Positions 62,066 to 64,000 of a stretch of DNA of 64,000 nt are shown here, one piece after another. Origin of the DNA: Myxococcales bacterium (lineage in GTDB: Bacteria; Myxococcota_A; Polyangia; Palsa-1104; JAEUJZ01); the NCBI GenBank assembly GCA_016794465.1, contig JAEUKA010000014.1:248001-312000 (forward strand), in the 5' to 3' direction. The notes beneath the pieces were generated by a model that worked only from the letters and a program-made list of their open reading frames with translations, did no database searches and was not told the DNA's origin. The first letter of the stretch is position 1; every line of letters starts with the position of its first letter. A program made the translations under genes and the position numbers.

Positions 62066-64000
62066 ATGATTCGCCGCATACGCCGTACACTGCTTGGCAC
62101 CTTCGCTCTCGGCCTGACGCTGGGCGTCTCGTGTGAGCCGACCCAGGGGACGCAAGACTCGGTGAGCTTGCCGCCCGTGGAAACCGTCGAGCTGCCGCCG
62201 ACCTTCGAGTCCGTCGGTCCCGAGAGCTATGTCAGCAAGGTCAAGAACCTGCTCACGGGGCTTGGTCCCACCGATGCCGAGCTGCAAGCGGTGCGAGCCG
62301 ACGAGCAAGCGCTCACCGGACTCATCGACGAGTGGATGAAGACGCCGCAGTTCCAGGCGCGGATGCTGCGGTTCTTCTCGAATGCCTTCCAGCAGGGGCA
62401 GCTCAACCGCGCGAGTCTGATCGAGATGGCGCCGGATGCACCGATCAGCGAGCGGATGCTCGGCAACATTCAGTCGAGCTTCCCGCTGACGGTGTGGCAG
62501 CTGGCAGTGGTCGAAGGCAAGCCGTTCACCGAGGCCCTGACCACCGAGCGGTTCATGATGACGGCCCCGCTGGCGACGCTGCTGTCGTTCATGGACAACC
62601 GCCACACCAGCGACCAGAACCGAGGCACCGACTACATCACGTCGACCAATCCGGCCTTCAAGTTCACGCTGTCGAACAAGAGCGGGCCGATTCCTCTCGA
62701 AAAGACGCTCGATCCGCAAGACCCGCTGTTTATGAACTTCTATCTGCCTGCGGCGCCACCGCCGGCGTGTATCGATCCCCTCACCTACAACCGCGATACG
62801 CCTCGGCTGTATCAGTTCCTGTTTGGAACGGTCGTGGCCAGCCAAGGCGTGTGTCTGCAGTCGTTCGTGACGCCGTCGCAGTTTGCCGATGCCGAGTACG
62901 ACAGCTGGCGGATGGTGACCGTCCGGCAGCCGAAGCCCGGAGAGCCGGCGACGCTGTTTTATGACCTCAAGACAATGCGGACCGGCGGCGAGCTGGTGCT
63001 GCGTGTCCCGCGTGTCGGATTCTTCTCGACACCGGCGTTCTTTGCCAACTGGGCGACGAACACCAGCAACCTGGCGCGCGTGACGGTGAACCAGACGCTG
63101 ATCGTGGCGCTGGGTCGCAGCTTCGATGACACCAACAACACCCAGCCACTGGCGCTGCCGGCACTCGACAAGGCGCATGCCGCCGATCCTGCTTGTTACT
63201 CGTGTCACAAGACGCTGGACCCGATGCGGCAGGTGTTCCGGCAGGCGTACACGCTGACCTATCACGAGCAGAAGGACCCGACGCAGACCTCGATGCCGGG
63301 CGTGTTTGCGTTCGACGGCATCACCAAGAACATCTCGTCGCCGAAGGATCTGGCGTTGGCAATGGCGAGCCATCCCCGGTTTGCGCTCGCGTGGACGCAG
63401 AAGCTCTGTTATTGGGCGAACTCGTCGCCGTGTAGTGAAAACGATCCCGAGTTCCAGCGCATTGCGGCGGCGTTCGAGTCGAGTGGTCACAAGTGGAAGA
63501 CGCTGGTGCGCGAGCTACTGTCCTCGCCGCTCGTCACCGGGACCCGCAACACCCAGACCTTTGCCGATCAGGGCATGACCATCTCGGTGTCGCGACGCGA
63601 TCAGCTGTGTAACGCGATGTCGACGCGGCTTGGGGTGCCGAACCTGTGTGCGCTCGGACGGGCGCCGGGGCTTGTGCAGCTGGTGCCAAGCGATGGCTTC
63701 ACACGCGGCGGGACGGCGCCGATCCTGGCCACCGACCCGAGCCTGTTCTATCGAGCGGCGACCGAGCAGCTGTGTCGAACCTTTGCCGACTATGTCGTCG
63801 ATAGCACGGTGACCGGCAAGCCGAGTCGCTACCAGAGCAAGCTGCCGGATGACGCGGTGCGCGACATGGTGCAGACGGTGATGGGCATCGTGACGAGCGA
63901 TAAGCGGTATCCGACGCTGCTGCAGATCCTAAGTGAGCACTATGCCAAGGCGAGCAAGACCGCTGGCATTACCGCCACCGACGCGCTCAAGTCCACCTTC
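62066..64000 (+). CDS. DUF1588-like haem-binding lipoprotein (3' end outside window)
   Basis: ATG 62066 follows a strong GAAGGAGG site, and the frame stays open for 645 codons to the window edge. The N-terminus is a signal peptide with lipobox LGVSC. The middle resembles the planctomycete/myxobacterial cytochrome-type DUF1592-DUF1588 architecture, with the CxxCH sequence in DPACYSCHKTLDPMRQVFRQ. The protein is Arg/Leu-rich around helical blocks and has no other motif I can name. It was found by reading the frame directly. It is divergent from the haem-propeller lipoprotein gene across 87 bases; both carry a CxxCH. The opposite-strand open frame here is a shadow. Confidence 0.8.
   Translation, partial: MIRRIRRTLLGTFALGLTLGVSCEPTQGTQDSVSLPPVETVELPPTFESVGPESYVSKVKNLLTGLGPTDAELQAVRADEQALTGLIDEWMKTPQFQARMLRFFSNAFQQGQLNRASLIEMAPDAPISERMLGNIQSSFPLTVWQLAVVEGKPFTEALTTERFMMTAPLATLLSFMDNRHTSDQNRGTDYITSTNPAFKFTLSNKSGPIPLEKTLDPQDPLFMNFYLPAAPPPACIDPLTYNRDTPRLYQFLFGTVVASQGVCLQSFVTPSQFADAEYDSWRMVTVRQPKPGEPATLFYDLKTMRTGGELVLRVPRVGFFSTPAFFANWATNTSNLARVTVNQTLIVALGRSFDDTNNTQPLALPALDKAHAADPACYSCHKTLDPMRQVFRQAYTLTYHEQKDPTQTSMPGVFAFDGITKNISSPKDLALAMASHPRFALAWTQKLCYWANSSPCSENDPEFQRIAAAFESSGHKWKTLVRELLSSPLVTGTRNTQTFADQGMTISVSRRDQLCNAMSTRLGVPNLCALGRAPGLVQLVPSDGFTRGGTAPILATDPSLFYRAATEQLCRTFADYVVDSTVTGKPSRYQSKLPDDAVRDMVQTVMGIVTSDKRYPTLLQILSEHYAKASKTAGITATDALKSTF

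Noticed and set aside
61997..63490. Minus-strand open frame of 497 residues
   Set aside because: Arg/His-rich translation opposite the plus-strand gene at 62066-64000, which has a strong ribosome site, signal peptide and CxxCH. High GC makes the antisense frame open by chance.

Overview
This window reads as chromosomal DNA from a high-GC, Gram-negative, predatory- or soil-type bacterium. The best guess is a Myxococcota (Polyangia-like) lineage. That placement is an inference from content: many large secreted lipoproteins with Asp/Gly-rich FG-GAP or Cys-rich repeats and Pro/Asp linkers, an AgmX/PglI-type C-terminal domain, a PEGA-domain protein, caspase- and legumain-like proteases, HD-GYP and large histidine-kinase signalling proteins, and haem-binding surface proteins. 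Both ends cut genes: an ABC-F ATPase on the left and a CxxCH lipoprotein on the right. I see no phage, CRISPR array or transposase.

Layout. 0-6.3 kb: end of an ABC-F protein, a putative lipoprotein, a BoxD/PaaZ-type aldehyde dehydrogenase, a flavoprotein/GT2 pair, and a PlsC-type acyltransferase. 6.4-13.9 kb: a polysaccharide segment with a polytopic membrane protein, a methyltransferase-glycosyltransferase fusion, WecB and a two-domain GT2. 13.9-18.8 kb: a tightly overlapping three-gene operon encoding a substrate-binding-protein/legumain fusion, a caspase-fold protein and a Cys-rich lipoprotein; this is the most striking candidate for an undescribed system. 18.9-23.4 kb: CoaBC, an unknown protein and a GAF histidine kinase. 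23.4-27.1 kb: a cobalamin riboswitch ahead of a TonB-dependent receptor and a propeller lipoprotein. 27.1-29.4 kb: accD-folC.

30-33 kb holds a roadblock-like protein and a fusion of an ABC-ATPase-like domain that has lost its P-loop to a dual-specificity phosphatase, then a Lys/Ala/Glu-repeat secreted protein. 33.4-41.1 kb: two pieces of what looks like one FG-GAP lipoprotein gene, about 6.1 kb apart. Between them lie a phospholipase D protein, three 43-bp repeats, an unknown helical protein and an IorAB-type molybdenum hydroxylase. 41-45 kb: a PEGA-domain protein, exonuclease III, initiator tRNA-Met with its own promoter and terminator, RuvC, and a GDPD overlapping RuvC. 45-50 kb: a carbamoyltransferase-Fur-GDPD operon, an HD-GYP response regulator and an Alg14-Alg13 fusion. 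50-64 kb: secreted lipoproteins, a degenerate NtrC-like regulator, an AgmX/PglI-type protein, dihydropyrimidinase, a DciA-like protein, an SDR/DUF2059 pair, a GT2, and two opposed CxxCH lipoproteins.

Housekeeping genes (coaBC, accD-folC, xthA, initiator tRNA, ruvC, dciA-like) are scattered among accessory surface, glycan and signalling genes. Coupling through ATGA/GTGA overlaps is common (16.5, 28.0, 41.1, 45.1 and 59.0 kb). Functions are assigned from motifs read directly in the translations; no database search was possible.
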